From NCBI GenBank assembly GCA_963677375.2, contig CAXXIF010000012.1:367331-431330 (forward strand): a stretch of DNA of 64,000 nt. The letters run 5' to 3'. Positions 34,032 to 47,592 of this stretch are shown piece after piece. The notes beneath the pieces are model-generated. The model was not told the DNA's origin. It was given only the letters and a program-made list of their open reading frames with translations, and did not search any database. The translations under genes were made by a program, and so were the position numbers. Every line of letters starts with the position of its first letter. Positions within the stretch are counted from its first letter, which is position 1. The DNA comes from Pseudaeromonas sp963677375. GTDB taxonomy: Bacteria > Pseudomonadota > Gammaproteobacteria > Enterobacterales > Aeromonadaceae.

Positions 34032-34697
34032 TCAAATGACCGATGGTATGACCTGCCACGGCGTCAGCCAGGAAACGGCGTTCACTACAAAACCAGCGTG
34101 TGCTGACCAGCGCCAAGTTGTCGGTAACGACAGTTGAGGCTGATACAGTGCAATCGCGCAGCCTTCAGACTCAGCAGTCACTATATGACCCGGAGCCACC
34201 TCATCGGTCGCGATGAGACATACCTCAGGATCGAGCCTCAGCCTGGATAATCCAGCTAGACCCCGACCACTAGCTTTCAAAACCGCCTCACGCAGTGTCC
34301 ACAAACGGTAAAAAGCCGACAATTCATCTTCCTGGGTCGCCATCCAGTGCAATTCGAGGTCCGAGAGTACATGGGCCATCAGCTTGGCCAGATTGCGCCG
34401 AGGTCTGTGCTGTTCGACATCCAAGCCAAGTGAATGATGACCGATCGCCAGCCAGAGCCACTCTCCACTATGACTGATGCTGAAATCCGGCCAGTCAGAG
34501 TCCATAAAAGCAGGGCGACCGTGAGGGCCAGTAACAATCTCGGGCAACAGCGAGCAGCCATAACGCTCATAGCACCAGGCAGCTAACAGAGCCCGGCCCG
34601 CGATGAAACTGGCCTGACGGGTGGGGGAAAAGTCTGCGGCAGCAGACAGCAGAGCCTCCGGCAATAACCGGGTGGACAAACGACAGGAATCCGCCAT
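34032..34697 (-). CDS. 4'-phosphopantetheinyl transferase (Sfp/AcpT type)
   Basis: About 221 residues. Transfers phosphopantetheine from CoA to a carrier-protein serine. The Mg-binding motif is LGLDVEQHR and the second motif is FYRLWTLREAVLKASGRGL, matching GxDxE and WxxKEA with Arg in place of Lys. The N-terminal half holds ARQ-type residues (SPTRQASFIAGRALLAAW). The ATG at 34697 gives a family-like N-terminus; GTG codons at 34721 (with GAGGGA upstream) and 34733 are alternatives. It stands alone, with no polyketide, peptide synthetase or carrier gene nearby, so its target is unknown. Confidence 0.85.
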   Translation of the reverse strand: MADSCRLSTRLLPEALLSAAADFSPTRQASFIAGRALLAAWCYERYGCSLLPEIVTGPHGRPAFMDSDWPDFSISHSGEWLWLAIGHHSLGLDVEQHRPRRNLAKLMAHVLSDLELHWMATQEDELSAFYRLWTLREAVLKASGRGLAGLSRLRLDPEVCLIATDEVAPGHIVTAESEGCAIALYQPQLSLPTTWRWSAHAGFVVNAVSWLTPWQVIPSVI

Positions 34698-34889
34698 CCG
34701 CAAACCAATTAGATCACTCACTAAATCCCTCACCCAGCCCAGATGAATAGGAAAACAGGCAGGGATCAGACCCGATTAGCCGCAGAATTGCAAATTTTGC
34801 TACCCAGAATAGATGAGGCATTGAGGGATGTAGTCACTTATCCCGGGCTAACGCTCGGTTTCATCAACAGTTTGAAACGCGCGCAAAAC

Positions 34890-34919
34890 AAAAAGCCCAG
34901 ACGTCTGTCTGGGCTTTGA
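34890..34919 (-). terminator. terminator of the rRNA operon
   Basis: AAAGCCCAGAC pairs with GTCTGGGCTTT around a short loop; on the minus strand it ends in TTTTTG. It lies 6 bases after tRNA-Asp. Confidence 0.88.
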
Positions 34920-34924
34920 TGTAG

Positions 34925-35001
34925 TGGCGGAGTGGACGGGACTTGAACCCGCGACCCCCGACGTGACAGGCCGGTATTCTAACCAACTGAACTACCACTC
35001 C
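34925..35001 (-). tRNA. tRNA-Asp (GTC)
   Basis: A 77-base tRNA with acceptor GGAGTGG/CCACTCC, anticodon loop CTGTCAC giving GTC, and encoded CCA. It is the distal gene of the rRNA operon, 3' of 5S rRNA. Confidence 0.95.
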
Positions 35002-35127
35002 GCATATTGCTTCGCGCTTGTCAGGATAACGGGTCAGGTATCCGCGCTTTTTCTCGCTGACCTTACGGTCAAACTGGTCGCCTGCGCGTAGTCTCCTACT
35101 CGCATGCAGGTCTCTCGACCTAATTGG

Positions 35128-35246
35128 GTGCCTGGCAGTGTCCTACTCTCGCATGGCGAATGCCACACTACCATCGGCGCTACAGCGTTTCACTTCTGTG
35201 TTCGGCATGGGTACAGGTGGTTCCACTGCGCTATTGCCGCCAGGCA
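35128..35246 (-). rRNA. 5S ribosomal RNA
   Basis: About 119 bases. The ends TGCCTGGCGGC and GCCAGGCA pair, and the internal CCATGCCGAACACAGAAGTG and GATGGTAGTGTGG are classic 5S segments. Ends are placed by comparison with E. coli from memory. Confidence 0.95.
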
Positions 35247-35320
35247 TAAATCTTCAATCTGGGAAGAAGCTGACTCGTTCTGTCTACCGTCACAAGCATT
35301 TAAAACTTCTTGGGTGTTGT

Positions 35321-38209
<2,889 letters not shown>

Positions 38210-38343
38210 ATACAACCCCAAGAAGTCTTTCGACTTAAGCGGCCGTAATCACAAGGACTGTGATACAACAATTTTTGTTTTCGCCAAGAAGTTCCAAAAC
38301 GCTTGTAACTGTATTTAGAACTTTTTGAATCAGCTTTTCCAGA

Positions 38344-38355
38344 TTGTTAAAGAGC
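38344..38355 (-). promoter_or_regulatory. boxA antitermination site in the 16S-23S spacer
   Basis: GCTCTTTAACAA on the minus strand, identical to the leader boxA at 40351-40362. It serves Nus-factor antitermination before 23S. The rest of the spacer (38210-38672) contains tRNA-Glu and processing stems. Confidence 0.8.
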
Positions 38356-38413
38356 ATGATTTCGTAAGAAATCAGAGATAAATGAACTACTTATCTCTGC
38401 ATTCTCGCGCTAG

Positions 38414-38489
38414 TGGCGTCCCTTAGGGGATTCGAACCCCTGTTACCGCCGTGAAAGGGCGATGTCCTAGGCCTCTAGACGAAAGGGAC
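38414..38489 (-). tRNA. tRNA-Glu (TTC)
   Basis: A 76-base tRNA with acceptor GTCCCTT/AAGGGAC, anticodon loop CTTTCAC giving TTC, and encoded CCA. Sole tRNA of the 16S-23S spacer. Confidence 0.95.
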
Positions 38490-38672
38490 GAAATTCGCGC
38501 TTTGCAATGCAACGCATTGCAGCGAATTTCGTATCAGGCGACGTTTCGCTTGCGAAACTAGCGGCAAAGTAGCGATGACCGCTACAGAACCTGCTGATAC
38601 AAAATCGCAGTGCTCTCTCTACATCAATCAAGCAATCTGTGTGAACACTCAACAAGATTTGGTGTCGGTCGT

Positions 38673-40214
<1,542 letters not shown>

Positions 40215-40350
40215 AAGTTTGGTGCTCAATGAATTTTGAATTAACTGTTGCCGATCCTTTCGAATCGTCTTGGTCACTTCATCAGTCATTGCATATCAAT
40301 TTTTTTGACATCCAATTCCTGTGAGTGCCCACACAGATTGCTTGATTTGA

Positions 40351-40362
40351 TTGTTAAAGAGC
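40351..40362 (-). promoter_or_regulatory. boxA in the rrn leader
   Basis: GCTCTTTAACAA on the minus strand, 137 bases before 16S, repeated in the spacer at 38344. Confidence 0.85.
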
Positions 40363-40391
40363 GTGACAGCCTTGGCTGTCGTGGGATGCGT

Positions 40392-40419
40392 ATTTTACGC
40401 AACCCGCATCGTCAGTCAA
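40392..40419 (-). promoter_or_regulatory. rRNA operon promoter P2
   Basis: On the minus strand TTGACT and TAAAAT are separated by 16 bases, as is common for rrn promoters. ACGCATCCC follows. Confidence 0.82.
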
Positions 40420-40475
40420 GAACTTTTCTCTTGGCTTTCAACGCTGCCGGACATCTCGTCCGTCGATGAGGGCGC

Positions 40476-40503
40476 ATTATAGGGAGCCCGCTTCTGCTGA
40501 CAA
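40476..40503 (-). promoter_or_regulatory. rRNA operon promoter P1
   Basis: On the minus strand TTGTCA and TATAAT are separated by 16 bases, followed by the GC-rich discriminator GCGCCC expected for stringent control. An A-rich tract upstream (AAAAAAGCC) may act as an UP element. It fires from within the gap to hemG. Confidence 0.85.
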
Positions 40504-40570
40504 GGCTTTTTTGTGGAAAAGATACTGTTCGCGCAAATATCCGCCACAACGCCGTAAATACCAACAAAAC

Positions 40571-41110
40571 CTACTGGATGCGTGTCGCTGGAACCGCGAA
40601 AAAGCGCTTTGCAAAGCAATCGACCTGCTGCCAGTCGGTAAATTCTATATCCCGGTCTGTATCGGTGCTGCCGCCGGTCAACAACATGATGAACTGGATA
40701 ATCAGGCGCTGCCACCAGCGGTAGCGTGAGTAGCGCAAAGCACCGGCAAACACGGCACAGGTCTCGGGTTGCCATGGCGAGCGCATTAGCCACTTGCGCA
40801 TATAGAGATTGGTATGAGGTTCTCGTTTCTCCGGCTTTCTTGCGGTCAGGCATACCCCAATAAAAGCCGCATCGTTAGCAACCAGCTCTACGGCCCGACG
40901 CTCTACCATGCGATCTAGTGCTTTGGGGAAATGGCCATAGCGAATAGAGGCACCAATCAATATCCGATCATACTGTGCCAGAGGGAAACTAGGCTCTTCT
41001 TCCAACTGGCACCACTCGACTTCGTATCCATCATTGTGCGTTACGATTCGTTCCAGAATTTTACGGGTCTGCCCCTCATGGGTGGCATACCACACCAATA
41101 GCTTTGCCAT
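40571..41110 (-). CDS. hemG: protoporphyrinogen IX dehydrogenase, menaquinone-dependent (HemG)
   Basis: A 179-residue flavodoxin-like protein. The FMN phosphate loop is YATHEGQTRKI near the N-terminus, followed by DRILIGASIRYGHF and the long HemG-specific insert with GALRYSRYRWWQRLIIQFIM, which attaches it to the membrane. It oxidises protoporphyrinogen IX in haem synthesis, passing electrons to quinone. It lies between the rRNA operon and yigZ, as in E. coli, but trkH, which separates yigZ and hemG there, is absent. Confidence 0.92.
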   Translation of the reverse strand: MAKLLVWYATHEGQTRKILERIVTHNDGYEVEWCQLEEEPSFPLAQYDRILIGASIRYGHFPKALDRMVERRAVELVANDAAFIGVCLTARKPEKREPHTNLYMRKWLMRSPWQPETCAVFAGALRYSRYRWWQRLIIQFIMLLTGGSTDTDRDIEFTDWQQVDCFAKRFFAVPATRIQ

Positions 41111-41134
41111 CGATACCTCTTTATGTTTCTTTCA

Positions 41135-41782
41135 TTACAACCATCTCAAGGCAATCCGACCATGGCTTCTGTTGGTAAGAGCGGCGGCCAACTCAGAGCG
41201 ATGAACCAACGGACAGCATCCAGTCGCACGAATCACAGCACCATATTCATAATGAATATCATCGCAGGCCAAATGGGTAAACAAATGCTGGCTCACCGAC
41301 AAGTCTTCGTATTGACACTCCAACAGGAACTGCGCACTGGCCACGATCGTTCGGGTCATCATCCCCTGCAGTAAGTTGCTTCCGCCATTGCTATAAGCGC
41401 GAACCAGTCCTCCGGTTCCCAGCTTAACTCCTCCGTAGTACCGCACGACCACTACGCCAATCTCACCAAGCCCACTCCCCAGCAGAAGGTTGAGTAACGG
41501 TTTACCGGCGGTGCCCGCCGGTTCCCCGTCATCGCTAAATCCGTATTGCTGTCCATCCCATGGTTCGCCGGCCACACAAGCCCAGCAATGATGGCGGGCA
41601 CCGGTATGCTCCCGACGCAGAGTGAGCAACCACTCCCGCATCTGCTCTTTATGTTGCACATGCGCTAAATAAGTCAGGAAACGACTTTTCTTGATCTCCT
41701 CACTGAACTCGAGAGTTTCAGCGGGGACCCGATAATCTGCCTTCAAGGTAATGAATTCATCCGGTAATGAGGGGACTGCCAT
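41135..41782 (-). CDS. yigZ: YigZ/IMPACT-family protein
   Basis: A 215-residue two-domain protein. The N-terminal UPF0029 (Impact) domain has IKKSRFLTYLAHVQHKEQM, HHCWACVAG, FSDDGEPAGTAGKPLL and VVVVRYYGGVKLGTGGLVRAY, followed by a C-terminal ferredoxin-like DUF1949 domain. The fold suggests binding of nucleic acid or a ribosome-related role, but the biochemical function is not settled. It is 24 bases upstream of hemG and probably co-transcribed with it. It diverges from fadB across 113 bases. Confidence 0.92.
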   Translation of the reverse strand: MAVPSLPDEFITLKADYRVPAETLEFSEEIKKSRFLTYLAHVQHKEQMREWLLTLRREHTGARHHCWACVAGEPWDGQQYGFSDDGEPAGTAGKPLLNLLLGSGLGEIGVVVVRYYGGVKLGTGGLVRAYSNGGSNLLQGMMTRTIVASAQFLLECQYEDLSVSQHLFTHLACDDIHYEYGAVIRATGCCPLVHRSELAAALTNRSHGRIALRWL

Positions 41783-41795
41783 CTCGTCTCACATG

Positions 41796-41811
41796 TTAAA
41801 CAAATGTTTAA
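41796..41811 (+). promoter_or_regulatory. palindrome upstream of fadB, PsrA-like operator
   Basis: TTAAAC-AAAT-GTTTAA is a perfect 16-base inverted repeat in the yigZ-fadB gap. AAAC-N4-GTTT fits the recalled motif of PsrA, the TetR-family fatty acid regulator of several gammaproteobacteria. No FadR-type site was recognised. Confidence 0.5.
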
Positions 41812-41895
41812 AATGAGCGTTGAAAAATATGGTCACTGTTTCCATAGTTTCTAACACGGGAGGCATTTGTTGCTAGCGGAACCCGGGAGATGGCC

Positions 41896-44055
41896 ATGCT
41901 ATATGAAGCAATTTCTCTAGTCGTGAAAGAATTGGCCGGTGGTTTTGCCGAACTGATTTTTCACGCACCAGGCTCTGTCAACAAACTCGATCGGCAAACC
42001 TTGCAGGAGCTGACCGAGGCAGTCACTCGACTCGAGCAACGCCCAGATTTACGCGGCTTACTGATCGCCTCGGCCAAACCGCATTTTATTGTCGGAGCCG
42101 ATATTACCGAGTTCTTTACGCTGTTTGCACTTCCCGAACATCAACTGGCCGAGTGGCTAACCCGGATCAACCAACTCTTTTGCCGCATTGAGGCTCTGCC
42201 TTATCCCACTCTGGTCATGTTACAAGGCCATACGCTAGGCGGCGGTTGTGAACTGGCACTGGCGACCGATTTTCGGATAGCCGATGACTCCCTACAGATT
42301 GGTTTACCAGAAACCAAGCTCGGCATCATGCCTGGCTGGGGAGGAACTGTCCGCCTGCCTCGCATCATAGGGTGTGACAATGCGGCGAATATGATTGCGC
42401 AGGCTCGGGAGCTGGATTGCCAGACGGCAATACGATGCGGAATTGTCGACGCCACCGCCAGTGCCGAAGATCTGCGTCTCGTGGCGCTACGAATGCTGGA
42501 GCAAGCGGCAACCAACACCTTGAGCTGGCGAGCTCGTCGCCTGCAAAAACAATCTCCCCTGCCACTTTCTGACATTGAGGCCCGGATAGGCGAACAAACC
42601 GCACTGGCCCACGCGCTTCAGTTAGTAGGCGCTCACTACCCGGCGCCGCTGCAAGCCATCAGGACCTTGTATGCCTGTCGGCGTATGTCACAGGATGTAG
42701 CCCTGGCCCAGGAGCGGCAAGATTTCATCAATTTGACCCGAACACCTCAGGCCCAGGCTCTGGTGGGTAACTTCCTGAATGAACAGTTAGTCAAAAATAA
42801 GGCTAAAGCACTGGCGGCACGACATAGTGTTCACTCTGCGGCTGTGCTGGGTGCGGGCATCATGGGCGGAGGCATCGCCTATCAATCGGCCAGCCGGGGC
42901 ATACCGGTACGACTCAAAGACATTCGAAGCAGTGCGCTGCAACATGGAATGACCGAGGTCACAGAGCTGTTAGGAAAAGCTCTGAATAAAGGCACCATCA
43001 CGGTTCAGGAGTTGAGCCGCACCTTACAAGCCGTTATCCCGACACTTTCTGATGAAGGTTTTGGCAACGTCGATCTCGTCGTCGAAGCAGTGGTCGAAAA
43101 CCTCGACATTAAACGTCAAGTACTGGCCGAGACTGAGTTACAACTTCCGGCGCATGGAGTTCTCACCAGTAATACCTCCACCATTCCCATCTCGGCGTTG
43201 GCCACCGCATTACACCGTCCGGAGTTATTTTGTGGCATGCACTTTTTCAACCCAGTGCCCAAGATGCTGCTGGTAGAAATCATTCAGGGAACCCAAACCA
43301 GTGAGGAGACCATCGGGCGCGTCACCGCCTATGCTCTGACGCTCGGCAAGTTGCCCATCGTTGTCCACGATGGTCCGGGGTTTTTCGTCAATCGCGTTCT
43401 GTTTGCCTATTTCATCGGCTTTCGCCTGTTACTAGCCGAAGGACGGGACCCCTATCGTATCGATCAGGTCATGGAGCGCCGCTTCGGTTGGCCAATGGGA
43501 CCAGCCCGATTGCTGGATGTCATTGGCTTGGATATCGCCCATCATGCGGCACAAGTCATGGCACAAGGTTTTCCGGAACGAATGGCCCCGGACGTCGCGG
43601 ACCCGGTTGCCAAACTGTATGCCGCCGGTCGTCTGGGACAAAAAAACCAGCAAGGCTTCTACCTCTATCAGATTGACGCACGAGGCAAACTGACCAGACA
43701 GCCCGACCCGGAATTCACCGCATCATGGTTACCCGCCGCTCACCAGACACCTCCCTGTTCTGATGAAGAAATTGAGAGTCGGATGATGATTCCCCTGCTC
43801 ACAGAGGTCGTCCGCTGCCTGGAGGAAGGCATCATAGCCACGCCCGCAGAAGCAGATATAGCACTGCTGTACGGTCTGGGGTTTCCACCCTTTCGCGGCG
43901 GCCCCTGCCGTTATCTGGAGCAGCTAGGCATAGCTCAGTTTGTGCAACAGGCCGATCAGCATGCCGCCTTGGGGCCGCTCTATTCGGTGACGCCCCAGCT
44001 TCGCGACCTGGCGGTCAGTGGCGGGCACATTTATCAAGGATCTCAACATGCATGA
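41896..44055 (+). CDS. fadB: fatty acid oxidation complex subunit alpha (FadB)
   Basis: 719 residues. The N-terminal enoyl-CoA hydratase/isomerase has FIVGADITEFF and GGGCELALATDFRIAD with E119- and E139-type residues. The 3-hydroxyacyl-CoA dehydrogenase begins at about residue 315 (VLGAGIMGGGIAYQSASRGI) with the catalytic HFFNPVPKM region, and a C-terminal helical domain follows. The ATG at 41896 matches the usual MLY start and has GGGAG six bases upstream; the ATG at 41890 is too close to that site. It overlaps fadA by 8 bases. Together they form the aerobic beta-oxidation complex. Confidence 0.96.
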   Translation: MLYEAISLVVKELAGGFAELIFHAPGSVNKLDRQTLQELTEAVTRLEQRPDLRGLLIASAKPHFIVGADITEFFTLFALPEHQLAEWLTRINQLFCRIEALPYPTLVMLQGHTLGGGCELALATDFRIADDSLQIGLPETKLGIMPGWGGTVRLPRIIGCDNAANMIAQARELDCQTAIRCGIVDATASAEDLRLVALRMLEQAATNTLSWRARRLQKQSPLPLSDIEARIGEQTALAHALQLVGAHYPAPLQAIRTLYACRRMSQDVALAQERQDFINLTRTPQAQALVGNFLNEQLVKNKAKALAARHSVHSAAVLGAGIMGGGIAYQSASRGIPVRLKDIRSSALQHGMTEVTELLGKALNKGTITVQELSRTLQAVIPTLSDEGFGNVDLVVEAVVENLDIKRQVLAETELQLPAHGVLTSNTSTIPISALATALHRPELFCGMHFFNPVPKMLLVEIIQGTQTSEETIGRVTAYALTLGKLPIVVHDGPGFFVNRVLFAYFIGFRLLLAEGRDPYRIDQVMERRFGWPMGPARLLDVIGLDIAHHAAQVMAQGFPERMAPDVADPVAKLYAAGRLGQKNQQGFYLYQIDARGKLTRQPDPEFTASWLPAAHQTPPCSDEEIESRMMIPLLTEVVRCLEEGIIATPAEADIALLYGLGFPPFRGGPCRYLEQLGIAQFVQQADQHAALGPLYSVTPQLRDLAVSGGHIYQGSQHA

Positions 44056-45211
44056 TGTCGTGATTGTCGATGCTGTTCGCACCGCCATGGGTAAATCCAG
44101 AGCCGGAGGATTCCGCCACATACGGGCTGAAACCCTGTCGGCCGAGTTGATGAAAGCCCTGTTGCTGCGCAACCCCGGCCTGCCACCAGAAGAGATTGAC
44201 GATGTGTATTGGGGGTGTGTGCAACAGACTCTGGAGCAGGGATTCAACATCGCACGCAATGCCCTGCTGCTGGCTGGCTTGCCGGTCAGTGTGGCCGGAG
44301 TGACCATTAACCGCCTGTGCGGCTCCTCCATGCAGGCACTGCATGATGCGGCGCGCGCCATCATGGTGGGAGATGCCACTGTCTGCCTGGTGGGTGGAGT
44401 CGAGCACATGGGACACATCCCCATGACACATGGGGTAGACTTTCACCCAGGGCTCAGTCATCAGATTGCCCAAGCGTCAGCCATGATGGGGCTGACCGGC
44501 GAACTCCTGGGTCGCCGCTATGGCATCAGCCGGGAACAACAGGATGCCTTTGCGCTCCGTTCACATCAGAAAGCGGCGGCAGCCTCTCAGCGAGGCGCCT
44601 TCGCACAACAACTGATACCCCTCCTCGGTCACGACGCCGAGGGAGCTCTCATTTCCATGAATCAGGATGAAGTGATCCGCTTCGATGCCAGCCTCGCTGG
44701 GTTGGCCCAGCTAAAACCAGTGTTCGATCCGGTACACGGCACCCTGACCGCAGGGAACTCGTCCGCCCTGTCCGATGGCGCCGCCGCTCTGTTGATCATG
44801 TCGGCTGAACATGCAAAAAACCTGGGCCTGCAACCCATGGCCAAACTCAGGTCTATGGCCGTAGCCGGTTGTGATGCTGCCTTGATGGGCTATGGGCCGG
44901 TTCCGGCTAGCCGCAAGGCGCTGCAGCGGGCCGGACTACGCATTCAGGATATCGATCTGGTCGAAATCAACGAAGCATTCGCCGCGCAGAGCCTGCCCTG
45001 CTTACGAGAACTGGAACTGGAGGAGGAGCTGGAGCAAAAAGTAAATCTGAATGGCGGTGCCATAGCTCTGGGGCACCCGCTGGGCTGCTCCGGGGCCCGC
45101 ATTTTGACCAGTTTGGCGTGGTTGATGACAGAACGGCAAGCCAGATTAGGCTTGGCTACCATGTGTATTGGGCTGGGACAAGGCATTACCACCATCATTG
45201 AAAAATGTTAA
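44048..45211 (+). CDS. fadA: 3-ketoacyl-CoA thiolase (FadA)
   Basis: 387 residues, the same as E. coli FadA. The nucleophile is C91 in NRLCGSSMQALHDAA; the C-terminal active-site blocks are EINEAFAAQSL, GGAIALGHPLGCSGARI and MCIGLGQG. The ATG at 44048 is used; it overlaps the fadB stop, has AAGGA upstream and gives the standard N-terminus. It cleaves 3-ketoacyl-CoA to acetyl-CoA. No convincing T-run terminator was seen in the following 206-base gap (45212-45417), which holds no gene. Confidence 0.96.
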   Translation: MHDVVIVDAVRTAMGKSRAGGFRHIRAETLSAELMKALLLRNPGLPPEEIDDVYWGCVQQTLEQGFNIARNALLLAGLPVSVAGVTINRLCGSSMQALHDAARAIMVGDATVCLVGGVEHMGHIPMTHGVDFHPGLSHQIAQASAMMGLTGELLGRRYGISREQQDAFALRSHQKAAAASQRGAFAQQLIPLLGHDAEGALISMNQDEVIRFDASLAGLAQLKPVFDPVHGTLTAGNSSALSDGAAALLIMSAEHAKNLGLQPMAKLRSMAVAGCDAALMGYGPVPASRKALQRAGLRIQDIDLVEINEAFAAQSLPCLRELELEEELEQKVNLNGGAIALGHPLGCSGARILTSLAWLMTERQARLGLATMCIGLGQGITTIIEKC

Positions 45212-45417
45212 AACAGGCGCTGATGGTGCCGGTCCTGAAAGATGCAGTACCACAAGCTCAAACCATTTGCCCCGGACTTTGAGCAGACTCCGGTCCGTCA
45301 TTGAGTCCATATGCCTGGCCACGGCCGCCGCAGGCTCACATCTTGTAGGCCATTTTCTTGCATTTTCGCCCGCAAATGTGTTCAATCTGCGCTCTTGTAG
45401 CGGGGGGTCGGGAAGAG

Positions 45418-46134
45418 ATGGCGAAAGGTAAGCAAATTCTCATCGTAGATGACGACCAGGAGATCCGTGAACTACTCAAGGAGTACCTCACTCGCTCGGG
45501 CTTCGATGTGCTCGCCGCCGCCGAGGGCTCCGAGATGTACCAACACCTGAGTAGCAACAGTCCGGACCTCATCATTCTCGACATCATGATGCCGGGCGAC
45601 GATGGTTTCAGCCTGTGTCAGCAGATCCGCCGCAACTCGCAAGTTCCCATCATCATGTTAACCGCAGCCTCCGACGAGGCAGACCGAGTCATAGGCCTTG
45701 AACTGGGTGCCGACGACTATATCGCCAAGCCTTTCAGCCCGCGCGAACTGATGGCCCGCATCAAGGCGCTGTTGCGCCGTGCCGAATTCCGCCAACCGGA
45801 AAAAGAGAGTGGTCGTCGCATCCGCTTCGCCGACTGGGTATTGGATACCCTGAGCCAACACCTGATCAACGATGATGGCAATGAGATGGATCTGACCGGC
45901 AGTGACTTTCTGTTGTTGTCGTTGTTCCTTCAGCATCCCGGCCAGGTGATAGATCGCGACAGCATCAGTGATGCCACCCGCGGTCGGGAAACCCTGCCCA
46001 TGGAACGCGGGATCGATGTCCAGATCAGCCGCCTGCGCCAGAAACTCGGTGACAACGGCAAGAGCCCGCGCATCATCAAAACCATCCGCGGCAGTGGCTA
46101 TATGCTCATTGCCGAAGTCCGCCATGAAGATTAA
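45418..46134 (+). CDS. OmpR-family response regulator (GltR-like)
   Basis: 238 residues. The receiver domain has acidic pocket VDDD near residue 10, phospho-acceptor D55 in LDIMMPGDDG, and the conserved Thr/Lys (MLTAASD, IAKPFSP). The C-terminal winged helix has ERGIDVQISRLRQKLGDNGK and IIKTIRGSGYML. The ATG at 45418 is preceded by GGGAAGAG. The kinase starts inside the end of this gene (11-base overlap). With the kinase and the sugar-binding protein that follow, the order resembles the gltR-gtrS-glucose-binding-protein locus of Pseudomonas. Confidence 0.92.
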   Translation: MAKGKQILIVDDDQEIRELLKEYLTRSGFDVLAAAEGSEMYQHLSSNSPDLIILDIMMPGDDGFSLCQQIRRNSQVPIIMLTAASDEADRVIGLELGADDYIAKPFSPRELMARIKALLRRAEFRQPEKESGRRIRFADWVLDTLSQHLINDDGNEMDLTGSDFLLLSLFLQHPGQVIDRDSISDATRGRETLPMERGIDVQISRLRQKLGDNGKSPRIIKTIRGSGYMLIAEVRHED

Positions 46135-47590
46135 GCGACTATTACTGAAGCTGGTTCCCCGTTCCCTGCTCTCTCGCATGCTCTGGTTGCTGCTGCTGGC
46201 CATAGTGCTGGCGCAAAGCCTGATCTCCGGCCTCTGGATGCAACAACTGCAAAAACACGAGTTGGACGGCATGATGAGTGCGACTCGCAATCTGGCTAAC
46301 TCGGCAGCGTCCACCATCACCTTCTTCCAGTCGTTGCCTCTGCAATATCGGCAAATTGCTCTCGACCAACTGCGCAACATGGGTGGCAGCCGCTTCTTCG
46401 TGTCACTGAACAAAGAGGAGATCAAGCTCGACTTGCTGCCAGACTCCAGCCGCAAGACGTTGGTGATCAATGAGGTACGCAACGTCCTGCACCACAAGTT
46501 AGGTTATGGTCTAACCCTGCATGTGGATTTCTCCTATCCGGAAGAGTTGCACGTTTTCGACAACCAGACCCTGCTCGCCGATATTCCGCCCTCCTGGGCT
46601 CGTCATTCATTATTGATGGAACCTCTGAACCCGCCGATCCTGGTGACCCAGATCGAGCTGTCCAAGGGCGAATGGCTCTATCTGGCGGCACTGCTTCCTG
46701 CTCCCTACATGACTTTGGAAGAGGCTTCATTGCCACCGCACCAGTTCCGTTTCATCATCTTGCTGAGTGCGATTCTATTCCTGTTTACCTTCCTGTTAGT
46801 GCGCTGGCAAACACGCCCCCTGCGCCGCCTCGCCTCGGCGGCGGTCACCCTGGGTAAAGACATTGACCAAGCCGCACTGCCCGAAGAGGGTGCCAGCGAA
46901 ATCGTTGCCGTCACCCGGGCCATCAACGTCATGCAACACCGCATCCGTCGTTATATTGATGATCGGGAGCGGCTGTTCAGCTCCATCTCCCACGACCTGA
47001 AAACCCCGATCACTCGGTTGCGCTTGCGGGTCGAACTACTGGATGATGAAGAGCAGATTGCCAAATTCAGTAAAGATCTCAATGATCTAGAGATGATGGT
47101 CAAGGGCGCCCTGCAAACGGTGAAAGATACCGATATTCACGAAAACGTAGAACTCATCGATATCAATCTACTGCTTGAGCAGACAGCCGAAGACTATAAC
47201 CTCGGCGGCAAATCAGTGATGCGGATTGAGGGCAGGTGCAAGAAACCCTATCGCGGCAAGCCGCTGGCACTGAAACGCTGTATTGGAAATCTGGCGGACA
47301 ATGCCATCAAATATGGTCAACGGGTACGCATCATCGTCATGGATGATATCGAAGAGCAGGATGAGGCCGAAGTTGTCATCCTCTACTTCATCGATGAGGG
47401 CCCTGGGCTACCGCCGGATCAGTTGGAAAAGATTTTCGAGCCCTACTACCGGCTGAGTCACGACACCCCCGGCACCGGACTTGGGCTCGGTATTGCGCGT
47501 AGCATCGCCCATGCCCATGGTGGCGATCTGGTATTGGAAAATCGCCCCCAGGGCGGGCTCCAGGCCGTCCTCTCATTGCCGAGACACTAA
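46124..47590 (+). CDS. sensor histidine kinase (GtrS/EnvZ-like)
   Basis: 488 residues. TM1 (MLWLLLLAIVLAQSLISGLW), a periplasmic sensor domain of about 185 residues, TM2 (FIILLSAILFLFTFLLV), a HAMP linker, the H box with H290 in SSISHDLKTPITRLRLR, N box GNLADNAIKYG, G1 DEGPGLPP and G2 GTGLGLGIAR. All catalytic boxes are intact. The start overlaps the response regulator gene and the stop is 2 bases before the binding protein. Sensing of a sugar through the neighbouring binding protein is the likely model, by analogy to Pseudomonas GtrS. Confidence 0.92.
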   Translation: MKIKRLLLKLVPRSLLSRMLWLLLLAIVLAQSLISGLWMQQLQKHELDGMMSATRNLANSAASTITFFQSLPLQYRQIALDQLRNMGGSRFFVSLNKEEIKLDLLPDSSRKTLVINEVRNVLHHKLGYGLTLHVDFSYPEELHVFDNQTLLADIPPSWARHSLLMEPLNPPILVTQIELSKGEWLYLAALLPAPYMTLEEASLPPHQFRFIILLSAILFLFTFLLVRWQTRPLRRLASAAVTLGKDIDQAALPEEGASEIVAVTRAINVMQHRIRRYIDDRERLFSSISHDLKTPITRLRLRVELLDDEEQIAKFSKDLNDLEMMVKGALQTVKDTDIHENVELIDINLLLEQTAEDYNLGGKSVMRIEGRCKKPYRGKPLALKRCIGNLADNAIKYGQRVRIIVMDDIEEQDEAEVVILYFIDEGPGLPPDQLEKIFEPYYRLSHDTPGTGLGLGIARSIAHAHGGDLVLENRPQGGLQAVLSLPRH

Positions 47591-47592
47591 GC

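Noticed and set aside
35004..35128. 5S-like 3' fragment between tRNA-Asp and 5S
   Set aside because: CATGCGAGTAGGAGACTACG resembles the 5S end, but the similarity covers only about 25 bases and no second 5S body is present.
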